A stretch of 64,000 nt of DNA from Lyngbya sp. CCAP 1446/10 (GTDB lineage: Bacteria; Cyanobacteriota; Cyanobacteriia; Cyanobacteriales; Microcoleaceae): contig NZ_JAIGNI010000004.1 in the NCBI RefSeq assembly GCF_026130175.1, forward strand, positions 62,001 to 126,000. Direction: 5' to 3'. Below are positions 35,355-43,314 of this stretch, piece by piece (within the stretch, counting starts at the first letter, position 1; each line of letters opens with the position of its first letter). The translations under genes and the position numbers were made by a program. Below the pieces are notes generated by a model. It had not been told where the DNA came from and did no database searches. It saw nothing but the letters and a program-made list of their open reading frames with translations.

Positions 35355-36923
35355 TCACAGAGGTAAGCTCAGTATAAACCCTGTTTGACCAAGTATGGCA
35401 GCTTCTAGTTGAATATCGCCGCCGTGGGCTCGTGCAATTTCCCGTGCTAGGCTTAATCCCAATCCCGATCCTTCTATTTTTTGGATCTGAGTGGAGTCGC
35501 CGCGATGGAAACGCTCAAAAATGCGATCGCGCTCGCCAAAAGAAATATCTTGAGAACTATTGACAATTGTCACAATTACTCTTTTTTCCTGACACTCAGC
35601 CTGTAACCTGAGCCAACCCTTCGGTAAATTATATTTAATCGCATTCCCAACCAGATTTTGCAACACCTGCACCAGTAAATCGCGATCGCCTTTGATAAAC
35701 AAATTGGGAGCAATTTCCATTTGCACATCTAAATGTGGTGCTAACAGTTCCATATCTTCGGCAATTTCCGATAGCAAAGCCGACACATTCACCTCAACTC
35801 GATGTAAACCCATGCGTCCGGCATCGGCTAGAGAAAGTAAGAGAAGTTTGCGGGTAATTTCACTTAATCGGCGAACTTCATCCAATAAATTACTCAGTGT
35901 TTGCTGCACCTCAGAACCAGATTCAACTTGATGCAAAGCCAGTTCTAATTGCCCTTGCAAAATTGCCAGCGGTGTCTTTAATTCGTGAGCAGCATCTCCA
36001 CTAAAACGAGAAGCTTGTTTAAAACTTCGCTCCAGACGTTCTAACATCTGATTGAACACCAAAATTAATTCAATAAACTCTATATCTGTTGAACCAAGGG
36101 GCACGCGATCGTCTAGCCCCTGTACAGTGACATTACGAATTGCTGTAGTAAGTCGCCCAATTGGATACAGAATACTCCGCGATATCACCCATGCTCCACC
36201 GGCTACGAGTAAAAGCACTATGGGAATTGATATGAGAAAGACATTAGAAATCGATGCCATTTCTAGAGCGATTCCTTTTAAACTAACGGCGATTGCTATT
36301 TGAGTCTGAGGAGAATGAACCGCGCCGACGCGCCAAATCTTCCTGTTAGTACGCATTGTTGCTAGTTGAGTCTGAAAAACTCGAGGAAAATCAGGCCGAT
36401 CGAATTCAGGGGGTCGATCGCCTGGGGGTCTTCTTTCTCTCGGTGGAAATGATTCTGGTCGATCGCGTGGGGGTCTTCTTTCTCTCGGTGGAAATGATTC
36501 TGGTCGATCGCGTGGTGGTGGATCTAGTAAATTCGGTGGAGGGGGAGGTTCTAACTCAAAAGGCATTCTCACAGGATCGGGAGGCGGTTGGGGTAGCGCT
36601 CGCCATAGTGAATTGGCATCAATTTCATCTTGCCATTGGGTCGATTTGTAGAGTAAATTACCATCTCGATCATTCACCAACAAAGCCACATTTGCTTTCC
36701 CATTCATCCCCAAAACTAATGGCAAAGAAGCAGCATAATTATCCCATTGAGTCGATTGCGGGCGGGTAGCTTGGATTAACTGATTTTTGATTTCAGCATC
36801 AAGACGTTTGACCTTAGCCTCGTAAATCAACCACCACGAAACAATACTAAAGCCAATCAGAGCAACACTTCCCAGAACAGCACAGAATAGAGTAATCCGA
36901 AAGCGAAAAGATTGTAGTTTCAT
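35355..36923 (-). CDS. EnvZ-type sensor histidine kinase with a proline/arginine-rich periplasmic repeat
   Basis: A 522-residue kinase with a membrane helix at about 10-32, a periplasmic domain of about 190 residues, a second helix (SIPIVLLLVAGGAWVIS), HAMP, HisKA (GDAAHELKTPLAIL) and HATPase (GSGLGLSLAREIARAHGG). The periplasmic part holds two exact copies of a 15-residue unit rich in Pro, Arg and Glu (PPRDRPESFPPRERR) and a third partial one, encoded by a 45-base tandem repeat around 36420-36510. It overlaps the response-regulator gene by ATGA (36920-36923), giving the standard regulator-kinase operon. Its signal is unknown; a charged, proline-rich sensor could respond to metal ions or the cell surface. 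Confidence 0.93.
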   Translation of the reverse strand: MKLQSFRFRITLFCAVLGSVALIGFSIVSWWLIYEAKVKRLDAEIKNQLIQATRPQSTQWDNYAASLPLVLGMNGKANVALLVNDRDGNLLYKSTQWQDEIDANSLWRALPQPPPDPVRMPFELEPPPPPNLLDPPPRDRPESFPPRERRPPRDRPESFPPRERRPPGDRPPEFDRPDFPRVFQTQLATMRTNRKIWRVGAVHSPQTQIAIAVSLKGIALEMASISNVFLISIPIVLLLVAGGAWVISRSILYPIGRLTTAIRNVTVQGLDDRVPLGSTDIEFIELILVFNQMLERLERSFKQASRFSGDAAHELKTPLAILQGQLELALHQVESGSEVQQTLSNLLDEVRRLSEITRKLLLLSLADAGRMGLHRVEVNVSALLSEIAEDMELLAPHLDVQMEIAPNLFIKGDRDLLVQVLQNLVGNAIKYNLPKGWLRLQAECQEKRVIVTIVNSSQDISFGERDRIFERFHRGDSTQIQKIEGSGLGLSLAREIARAHGGDIQLEAAILGQTGFILSLPL

Positions 36924-37603
36924 GATGTTGAATCTGGTTTGCGAAACCGATAGCCAACGCCGCGCACACTCTCAACCCATCCCATACCGCCGATGGGTTC
37001 AATTTTCTTGCGAATGCGTTGAATACAGACATCTACTACATTCGTATTCGGGTTGAAATCATAGCCCCAGATATGTTCGAGGATTTGCGTGCGGGTGAGT
37101 ACCCTACCGGGCGATCGCATTAGATATTCCAACAGATTAAACTCGCGGGTTGTCAGTTCGACTGTATGCCGATCGCAGGTAACTTCTCTGAGAATGCGAT
37201 CGAGCTTAACGGGGCCAACACTCAGAATATTTTGCCCACCGCCGGAAGCACGTCGCACTACAGCATGAATGCGAGCAACTAACTCCTCAACAAAAAACGG
37301 TTTAGCCAAATAGTCATCAGCACCGAGATGTAAGCCTTCAATGCGATCGTCTAATTCATTGCGAGCCGTCAATAAAATCACAGGTACATTGCGCCCCGCT
37401 TTTCGCAGAAGTTTGAGGATAGATAATCCGTCTTTTCCCGGCAAAACAATATCAAGTACGATCGCATCATATTGATTATCCATCGCCCGCTCATAGCCGT
37501 CGTTGCCATTATCGCAATAATCCACCACAAAGCCTTGTTCTTTCAAGCCGATACAAACAAAATTAGCGATTTTTTCTTCATCTTCAACGTAGAGAATATT
37601 CAT
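36920..37603 (-). CDS. OmpR-family response regulator
   Basis: A 227-residue regulator with a receiver at 1-120 (ILYVEDEEKIANFV, acceptor in IVLDIVLPGKDG, lysine in DYLAKPF) and a winged-helix output domain (VELTTREFNLLEYLMRSPG, TNVVDVCIQRIRKKI, VRGVGYRF). It is cotranscribed with, and coupled to, the kinase downstream. The divergent gene at 37743 and the next gene at 38311 both have a matching 16-base palindrome upstream, so they are candidate targets. Confidence 0.95.
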   Translation of the reverse strand: MNILYVEDEEKIANFVCIGLKEQGFVVDYCDNGNDGYERAMDNQYDAIVLDIVLPGKDGLSILKLLRKAGRNVPVILLTARNELDDRIEGLHLGADDYLAKPFFVEELVARIHAVVRRASGGGQNILSVGPVKLDRILREVTCDRHTVELTTREFNLLEYLMRSPGRVLTRTQILEHIWGYDFNPNTNVVDVCIQRIRKKIEPIGGMGWVESVRGVGYRFRKPDSTS

Positions 37604-37651
37604 AAATTCACCGATGCGTTGTGATTATACAGTAATTGTTTATTTAATTAA

Positions 37652-37667
37652 ATTACAAAATTGTAAT
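37652..37667. promoter_or_regulatory. Palindromic candidate operator 1
   Basis: ATTACAAAATTGTAAT is a palindrome with seven-base arms. It lies between the divergent starts of the OmpR-type regulator (37603) and the exported protein gene (37743). Binding by that regulator is inferred. Confidence 0.55.
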
Positions 37668-37742
37668 CAAGCAGCAGAGTTCCCGGTCATGTTGGGGTAG
37701 TTTGATGCTGCTATCCAGTTTTTAGCGGCAATTATAACTACC

Positions 37743-38153
37743 ATGAAAAATCCTGCATTACTCGTATTACCTGCTACAGCCTTGCTGCTGGGATTGAGCA
37801 GCTTGACTTTGGGCGATCGAACTACAGTCAGTTTTAACATCCCGCTAGCCCAAAGCCAACCCGCGCCCGATCGACAACGCAGACATCCGCCCCGTATAGA
37901 TTTTGCCGCTGCGGCTAAACAATTAGGAATCACCGAAGCCGAGTTAATCGAAGCTTTGGGGCTACCAGCCAAACCGCCAGAACCGCCGAGTGACAAGAAT
38001 CGCCCGCTGTACCCACCGCCTCCACCTCCTTTAGATATTCCCGGTGCCGCGAAAAAGTTGGGTGTTACCGAAGCACAGTTAATCAAAATTTTGGGCATTC
38101 CACCGCGTCCATCGGGCGATCGCAATATACCTGACAATTCAGAAAAACGCTAA
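37743..38153 (+). CDS. Small exported proline-rich protein with two helical repeats
   Basis: A 136-residue protein with a signal peptide (PALLVLPATALLLGLSSLTLG). Two similar units follow, each with A-A-K-x-L-G-[IV]-T-E-A-[EQ]-L-I-x-x-L-G-[IL]-P: AAAKQLGITEAELIEALGLP and GAAKKLGVTEAQLIKILGIP. They are separated by a polyproline stretch. I do not recognise a family function; the helical units look like small protein-interaction modules. It is divergent from the two-component genes with a palindrome between them, so it is a likely target of that system. Confidence 0.8.
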   Translation: MKNPALLVLPATALLLGLSSLTLGDRTTVSFNIPLAQSQPAPDRQRRHPPRIDFAAAAKQLGITEAELIEALGLPAKPPEPPSDKNRPLYPPPPPPLDIPGAAKKLGVTEAQLIKILGIPPRPSGDRNIPDNSEKR

Positions 38154-38162
38154 TTTTTCAAC

Positions 38163-38178
38163 ATTACAAAACTGTAAT
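38163..38178. promoter_or_regulatory. Palindromic candidate operator 2
   Basis: ATTACAAAACTGTAAT is 15/16 identical to the site at 37652-37667 and lies upstream of the gene at 38311. Confidence 0.55.
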
Positions 38179-38310
38179 CTTAGCACGTGGATAAATGTCA
38201 TGTTGAACCAGCTTAATGATTGTAGTGACCAACTTAAAGGCAAGCGAGAATTCATTTCCTTAGCCTGACAACGGTTTCAAACATATAAAAAATATCGAGG
38301 TAATTACACC

Positions 38311-39336
38311 ATGCCACAACTATTTCCTAATCCAAATTCAATCACTGCACCTGGCAATGTTTCTCCTCAAAACCAAGGTGCAATGGGCAATCCTCCACCT
38401 CAAAACCAAGGTGCAATGGGCAATCCTCCACCTCCAAACCAAGGCGCAATGGGCAATCCTCCTCCTCCAAACCAAGGCGCAATGGGCAATCCTCCTCCTC
38501 CAAACCAAGGCGCAGAACTTGTCAGTTCTGCTCTACCTCCCCAAAACCCAACTCCACCCGCTCCACCAGCTAACAGTATTAACACCACAGCCGGAAACGA
38601 CAACATTACGGGAGATAGTTTAGACAACTTCGTCCTAGCTAGTAGTGGCAACGATGCGATTAATGGAGGAACAGGCACGGATACTGTTAGCTATCTCGGC
38701 CTAGGTAACGCCATCACCCTCAAGGCTCAAGGAATTATCAGCAAAGGCACAGACGGTACAGATACCCTGCAAAATATCGAACAAATTATTGCTCCTTTGG
38801 GACAGCTTAATACGATTGATGCTTCCACTGGTACCGGCGCGGCTTCTATTAACGTGAATTTATCAACTAATAGTGTGGCGGTTAATAATATACCTGGTAT
38901 TGGCACTCTGAATTTTACCGCAGAGAATTTCGCGAATGTCACGGGCACGCCCAATGTAGATGTGATTACCGGCAATAACCTAGACAATTCTTTAGTAGGA
39001 GGAGCGGGTAATGATACACTTTCGGGTGGGCGTGGTAATGATACCCTGATTGGAGTCAATCCATTGAGTGCGACACCAGGGAGTAATGAAACGGATTTAC
39101 TGATTGGTGGTAGGGGTAGAGATGTTTTTGTGCTAGGTGATTCCGCAACTAGCTACTACAAAGGCACAGGATTTGCACAGATTCAGGATTTCCAACAGGG
39201 AATCGATCGCATTCAGTTACACGGACAGCTTTCGGACTACAGTATTGTTGGTAATTCGATAAATTTGGCTGGTACTTCTGACCAAATTGCTGTAATTCAA
39301 GGCGGCTTTACCCCAGATAGTTTCTTGTTTGTTTAA
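38311..39336 (+). CDS. RTX-type calcium-binding protein with N-terminal tandem repeat
   Basis: A 341-residue protein without a classical signal peptide. The N-terminus holds five units of the 11-residue sequence NPPPPNQGAMG, encoded by near-identical 33-base repeats (38360-38515). The remainder has hemolysin-type calcium-binding nonapeptides (GGAGNDTLSGGRGNDTL, and LIGGRGRDVFVLGD) and ends with a typical C-terminal domain (QDFQQGIDRIQL, GGFTPDSFLFV). RTX proteins are usually exported by type I secretion and fold on binding calcium outside the cell. An upstream palindrome links it to the neighbouring two-component system. Confidence 0.88.
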   Translation: MPQLFPNPNSITAPGNVSPQNQGAMGNPPPQNQGAMGNPPPPNQGAMGNPPPPNQGAMGNPPPPNQGAELVSSALPPQNPTPPAPPANSINTTAGNDNITGDSLDNFVLASSGNDAINGGTGTDTVSYLGLGNAITLKAQGIISKGTDGTDTLQNIEQIIAPLGQLNTIDASTGTGAASINVNLSTNSVAVNNIPGIGTLNFTAENFANVTGTPNVDVITGNNLDNSLVGGAGNDTLSGGRGNDTLIGVNPLSATPGSNETDLLIGGRGRDVFVLGDSATSYYKGTGFAQIQDFQQGIDRIQLHGQLSDYSIVGNSINLAGTSDQIAVIQGGFTPDSFLFV

Positions 39337-39341
39337 GAAAT

Positions 39342-39440
39342 AGAAGACCGGGCGGTTGAAACCGCTTCTACACAAACAAAACCCGCCTCCGCGGGTTGAA
39401 GATCAAGAAGACCGGGCGGTTTCAACCGCCGTCTTCGTCT
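39342..39440. repeat. GGCGGTTGAAACCGC palindromic family, short copy
   Basis: AGAAGACCGGGCGGTTGAA at the left and CGGTTTCAACCGCC at the right frame a GCGGGTTGAAG core. The right arm overlaps the last codons of the minus-strand hydrolase gene that ends at 39403. Confidence 0.8.
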
Positions 39441-40332
39441 TGTCTGCAATCCAATCGAGTAAAATAGGATTGACCAATTCCGGCGCTTCATCCTGGGGAC
39501 AATGGCCTACTCCCTCCAGCGTAATAAACTTTTCTACAGCCGGAAACTTTGCCAATTCTTGCCCCAGGGCGATCGGCTCCCAAGGGTCATTTGCGCCCCA
39601 CACAATCAAAGCAGGACACTTCAAACGCGGCAACAAATCCTCCGGTAACGGGCCTTGAGAATAGCTGATAAATGCCACAAATACATCCACAGCGCCACTA
39701 TCTCGCGCTGGTTTTAACAAGATTTCTACAAGTTCGTCGCTGACAGCTTCGGGTTGGTGATAGGCTTGCAAAAGCACTTTTTTGACTGTATTCGGCGTGG
39801 CTAATTGTTTGAAAAATAATTGACTTATCCACTTGACATTTAAAACTTTTTGTGCTATTGGCGCTCCAAAACTGCGATACCAAGGCATTTCAGCGCGCTT
39901 GCGATCGTGCAACAAGCGCAGGGAACAATTGAGTAAAATTACACCAGAAGCAATGTCGGGAAAATCCACAGCCGCTTGCATAATTGCTACACAGCCGATC
40001 GAATTTCCCACCAAAAAAGCCGGCCCGCCCGCAACTTCCCGACAAAAATCAGCAATTAACTCTCCCCAAGTTTCAAAAGTATAGTCAATCTCAAGCTTAG
40101 GCGCAGGCTTAGCAGAACCGCCAAAACCGATAAGATCGATCGCAAAACAGCGACAACTAGCAGCCAAAACAGGCAAATTCTTGCGCCAGTGGCCCCAAGA
40201 CGCGCCGAAACCGTGGACAAACACCACCGCAGGGCCCTCGGTTCCCGCAGCCTGGTAACAAATCGGAAAACCTTTCCACATCCAGGTTTGAGGTGCAGCA
40301 AGTGTTGACATAGCGGGAGTAGAAGATGTCAT
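39403..40332 (-). CDS. Alpha/beta hydrolase
   Basis: A 309-residue alpha/beta hydrolase. It has the oxyanion segment VVFVHGFGASWGHWRK, the nucleophile elbow VGNSIGC (Ser in GNSIG), the acid in LIVWGANDPWEP and the catalytic His in GVGHCPQDEAPE. Cyanobacteria keep several such proteins; the substrate is not evident. The C-terminal 11 residues (TKTAVETARSS) are encoded inside the palindromic repeat at 39342-39440, so the repeat has replaced or extended the natural end of the gene. A second in-frame Met at residue 8 is an alternative start. Confidence 0.88.
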   Translation of the reverse strand: MTSSTPAMSTLAAPQTWMWKGFPICYQAAGTEGPAVVFVHGFGASWGHWRKNLPVLAASCRCFAIDLIGFGGSAKPAPKLEIDYTFETWGELIADFCREVAGGPAFLVGNSIGCVAIMQAAVDFPDIASGVILLNCSLRLLHDRKRAEMPWYRSFGAPIAQKVLNVKWISQLFFKQLATPNTVKKVLLQAYHQPEAVSDELVEILLKPARDSGAVDVFVAFISYSQGPLPEDLLPRLKCPALIVWGANDPWEPIALGQELAKFPAVEKFITLEGVGHCPQDEAPELVNPILLDWIADKTKTAVETARSS

Positions 40333-40356
40333 AAAATTGAAAATTTAAGAGTAAGA

Positions 40357-40525
40357 AGGACTTCAGTCCTTACTACAAACCGTATCGCAATTTGAGGCAA
40401 CCGCTAGGACATAAATCCCAAACCTTCCTTCTTCCCTTCTCCCTCTCTGCGCCCTCTGCGCCCTCTGTGGTTAAATCCTCTTTCTTCTTCCTTCTTCCCT
40501 CTTCCTTCTTCCTTCTTCCTTCTTT
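40357..40525. repeat. Repeat cluster between hydrolase and ureohydrolase genes
   Basis: Contains an AAGGACTTCAGTCCTT palindrome (40357-40372), a CTCTGCGCCCTCTGCG tract (40443-40470) also seen near 43250, and a TTCCTTC heptamer tract (40480-40525). Nothing codes here. Confidence 0.7.
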
Positions 40526-40594
40526 TTGCACTACGAGCCGATACTATGCCACCATTAAAGATGCTGAATTTTTTGCCTTATTAAAATTTCCCCT

Positions 40595-41524
40595 ATGCCA
40601 CCGATCATTTCCACTGCTGTGGTACCGTTTCTGGGATCAGAAATTGTACCCGACTACGACACAGCCAAAGTAGTAATCTTGCCAATTCCCTACGAAGCAA
40701 CCACCACCTACCGCCGAGGCTGCGAAAACGGGCCCGCCAAACTGCTAGAAGCTTCACACCAACTGGAGTGCTACGACGAAGAACTAGATTCCGAAGTTTG
40801 CTACGATGTTGGCATTTATACCGCAATGCCGATCGCCGATACCCGCAACCAGCAACCAGTATCATCCCTAGAAATGCTGGAAGTCACGCAACAAACCGTA
40901 CACCAGCTAATTACCGAAAATAAATTTGTAATTTCCCTCGGAGGCGAGCACAGCATCACCGCCGGCATTGTCGAAGGCTACCGCCAAGGCTACCCGGATG
41001 AACCGTTTACAGTCGTGCAAATCGACGCCCACGGCGACTTGCGCCACGAATACGAAGGCTCGATCCACAACCACGCCTGTGTGATGCGGCGGGTTGTTGA
41101 TATGGGCTTACCGACACTGCAAATCGGGATTCGCGCTATTTGCAAGGAAGAAGCCGACTTGATTAAAGCAAAACAGCTAAACGTGATTCGAGCTCGGGAA
41201 ATTGCTAATGAACCGGATTGGGCCGATCGCGCCATTGCCAGCATAACAACCAAACGAGTATTTTTGACGATCGACCTAGACGGCATCGATCCGACATTAA
41301 TTCCAGGGGTAGGCACACCAGAACCAGGCGGGTTAAATTGGTATTCTCTCACGGGATTTTTGCGCCGCGTCTTCGAGTCCCACGAAGTAATCGGCTGTGA
41401 CATTATGGAATTAGCACCTCTTGTAGATTCTGTCGTCTCAGAATTTACCGCAGCCAAATTAACATACAAAATGATTGGATATCAAGCTCTAGCGAAAGGT
41501 TGGCTAAAGCAAGACGAGGAATAA
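40595..41524 (+). CDS. speB: Agmatinase-type ureohydrolase
   Basis: A 309-residue binuclear-metal ureohydrolase, most like agmatinase (agmatine to putrescine plus urea; polyamine synthesis). Metal ligands are visible in SLGGEHSITAG, QIDAHGDLR and TIDLDGIDPT. Length and order are normal. Related cyanobacterial enzymes can act on other guanidino compounds, so the exact substrate is uncertain. A terminator follows. Confidence 0.88.
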   Translation: MPPIISTAVVPFLGSEIVPDYDTAKVVILPIPYEATTTYRRGCENGPAKLLEASHQLECYDEELDSEVCYDVGIYTAMPIADTRNQQPVSSLEMLEVTQQTVHQLITENKFVISLGGEHSITAGIVEGYRQGYPDEPFTVVQIDAHGDLRHEYEGSIHNHACVMRRVVDMGLPTLQIGIRAICKEEADLIKAKQLNVIRAREIANEPDWADRAIASITTKRVFLTIDLDGIDPTLIPGVGTPEPGGLNWYSLTGFLRRVFESHEVIGCDIMELAPLVDSVVSEFTAAKLTYKMIGYQALAKGWLKQDEE

Positions 41525-41538
41525 ATCGCTTACTTGCA

Positions 41539-41594
41539 AAAATAGGCTGTTGGCAAGGCTAGAATTAAAGCAAAGCCCAAAAACAGCCTATTTT
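41539..41594 (+). terminator. Terminator of the ureohydrolase gene
   Basis: A perfect 13-base-pair stem, AAAATAGGCTGTT (41539-41551) with AACAGCCTATTTT (41582-41594), encloses a 30-base loop and ends in T-rich sequence. It also argues against the long TTG start of the following gene. Confidence 0.7.
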
Positions 41595-41654
41595 ATTCGC
41601 CCTGAGACTTTCATCTTTCATGCTGGCAAATACTGCTCCTCACCTCCTGAAAAA

Positions 41655-42212
41655 ATGAATTTACTAATCGAAACAACTGGTACTCCCATTAACAGCTACG
41701 CTCCCGATTTTGAACTACCGGGAGTTGACGACGAAGTTCACCATTTATCTCGATATTTAGAAAAATATCGGGCGATAGCGGTGATATTTATGTGTAATCA
41801 GTCTCATTCTGTGCAGTTGTATCTCGATCGCCTGAAACAACTTCAAGCAGATTTTCAAGATCGAAATGTTACGTTAATCGGGATTAATGCTAATGATGCC
41901 AATCAGCATCCCGATGAGAGTTTTGAGAATATGAAAACTTTTGCAGCCAACAATCAACTCAACTTCCCGTACATTCGAGATGTTGCTCAAGATGTGGCTG
42001 AAAGTTTTGGGGCTTCAAAAACGCCGGAGGTTTTTTTGTTAGACCAAGATGGCAGATTGCGCTATAAAGGTTTAATTGACGATAACGCGGACGATGCAGC
42101 AGGGGTGCAGATTTCTTATCTGCGAAGTGCGATCGACCAATTGCTCAAAGACGAACCGGTAGAACCTTCTACTACAGAGGCGATCGGTTGTTCTGTTAAA
42201 TGGCGAGAATAG
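41655..42212 (+). CDS. Peroxiredoxin/thioredoxin-like (AhpC/TSA) protein
   Basis: A 185-residue thioredoxin-fold protein (APDFELPGVDDEVHHLSRYL, DFQDRNVTLIGINANDANQ, TPEVFLLDQDGRLRYKGLID). ATG 41655 is preferred over a TTG at 41550 that lies inside the upstream hairpin. Relatives of this class carry CNHCP; here it is CNQSH, so only one cysteine remains of the pair. It may work as a one-cysteine peroxiredoxin or may have lost redox activity. It is followed at once by a palindromic repeat. Confidence 0.85.
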   Translation: MNLLIETTGTPINSYAPDFELPGVDDEVHHLSRYLEKYRAIAVIFMCNQSHSVQLYLDRLKQLQADFQDRNVTLIGINANDANQHPDESFENMKTFAANNQLNFPYIRDVAQDVAESFGASKTPEVFLLDQDGRLRYKGLIDDNADDAAGVQISYLRSAIDQLLKDEPVEPSTTEAIGCSVKWRE

Positions 42213-42214
42213 GG

Positions 42215-42363
42215 AGATAAGACGGCGGTTGAAACCGCGTCTACACAAACAATTTCCGCCTCCGCGGACTGAAGAAGATAACGTATTTTAACCGCTTGCT
42301 CTTCAACCCGCGCACCATCCGGGTTTCGTCTGTATAGACGCGGTTTCAACCGCCCGGTTTTCT
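42215..42363. repeat. GGCGGTTGAAACCGC palindromic family, full copy
   Basis: Same architecture as 2251-2400: arms AGATAAGACGGCGGTTGAAA and CGGTTTCAACCGCC, with TCCGCCTCCGCGGAC and ACCCGCGCACCATCCGGGT inside. It lies between the peroxiredoxin-like gene and modA. Confidence 0.85.
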
Positions 42364-42387
42364 ATTTCCCATAAACTTCTATTTCCC

Positions 42388-43194
42388 ATGAACCTAAAAA
42401 GAAAACGCATTCTCAACTTGATTATCGCAGCCGTCGCGACGCTGGTACTGCTGATTAGTTGGAACTTATTTCAGAATGTTTCCCCAGCCACAGCACAGCA
42501 GCGCACGTCTTTAACTGTATCCGCAGCCATCAGTCTCTCACCAGCCTTAACAGAAATCAAAACAGTATATCAAAGCAGCAATCCCAATACTACTATTAGT
42601 TATAATTTTGGTGCTTCCGGCGCACTAGAGCAGCAAATTCAGCAAGGAGCTCCGGTAGATGTATTTTTCAGCGCCGCTACTAAACAAATGGATGGTTTGC
42701 AGAAAGCTAATTTGCTGCTGAATGAGACGCGCCGCAATTTGCTGACAAATCGCCTAGTTTTGATTGTTCCTAAAAATGGCGCTGCTTTGAGCGATTTTAA
42801 ACAGTTGACAGAGGCAAAAATCAAGAAAATTGCGATCGGCGAACCGAAAAGCGTACCAGCAGGACAATACGCTCAGGAAATGCTAACTAAGCTAGGATTG
42901 TGGCAGCAAATTAAGCCAAAATTAGTGCTAGGAAATAACGTCCGCCAAGTGCTGACATTCGTCGAAAGCGGTAACGTTGATGCTGGCATAGTTTACACCA
43001 CAGATGCCAAATCATCGGACAAGGTAACTCTGCGACTAACGGCTGCCGAAAACTTGCACTCGCCCATTGTTTATCCGCTAGCAGTTATCAAAAACAGCCG
43101 CAATCCCGCCGCAGCCAAAGCCTTTGTTGAGTTTTTGGCGGGCGATCGGGCTAAAATAGTATTTCAGAAATACGGATTCGGTACAGCTCGTTAA
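42388..43194 (+). CDS. modA: Molybdate ABC transporter, periplasmic binding protein
   Basis: A 268-residue exported protein. The N-terminal hydrophobic signal (LIIAAVATLVLLISWNLF) ends in SPATAQQ. The ModA family is recognised by LTVSAAISLSPALTEI, SYNFGASGALEQQIQQGAPV and the C-terminal YPLAVIKNSRNPAAAKAFVE. It captures molybdate (or tungstate) for the ModBC transporter encoded 120 bases downstream, supplying nitrate reductase and other molybdoenzymes. Confidence 0.95.
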   Translation: MNLKRKRILNLIIAAVATLVLLISWNLFQNVSPATAQQRTSLTVSAAISLSPALTEIKTVYQSSNPNTTISYNFGASGALEQQIQQGAPVDVFFSAATKQMDGLQKANLLLNETRRNLLTNRLVLIVPKNGAALSDFKQLTEAKIKKIAIGEPKSVPAGQYAQEMLTKLGLWQQIKPKLVLGNNVRQVLTFVESGNVDAGIVYTTDAKSSDKVTLRLTAAENLHSPIVYPLAVIKNSRNPAAAKAFVEFLAGDRAKIVFQKYGFGTAR

Positions 43195-43314
43195 TTATTC
43201 GTAAAACTTGTAGCAATTCAAAAAACTTTCTTCTCTTCCTTCTCTTCCTCTGTGTTCTCTGCGCCCTCTGCGGTTCAAAAAAATTATCCAAAACTGCGAT
43301 AGTTCATCCGAAAT

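Noticed and set aside
41550-41654. N-terminal extension of the peroxiredoxin-like protein from a TTG
   Set aside because: The TTG lies at the edge of the terminator stem of the upstream gene, and the 35 extra residues match no family feature.
42618-42830. Minus-strand frame inside modA as a small gene
   Set aside because: It is antisense to a well-supported gene with no start signal.
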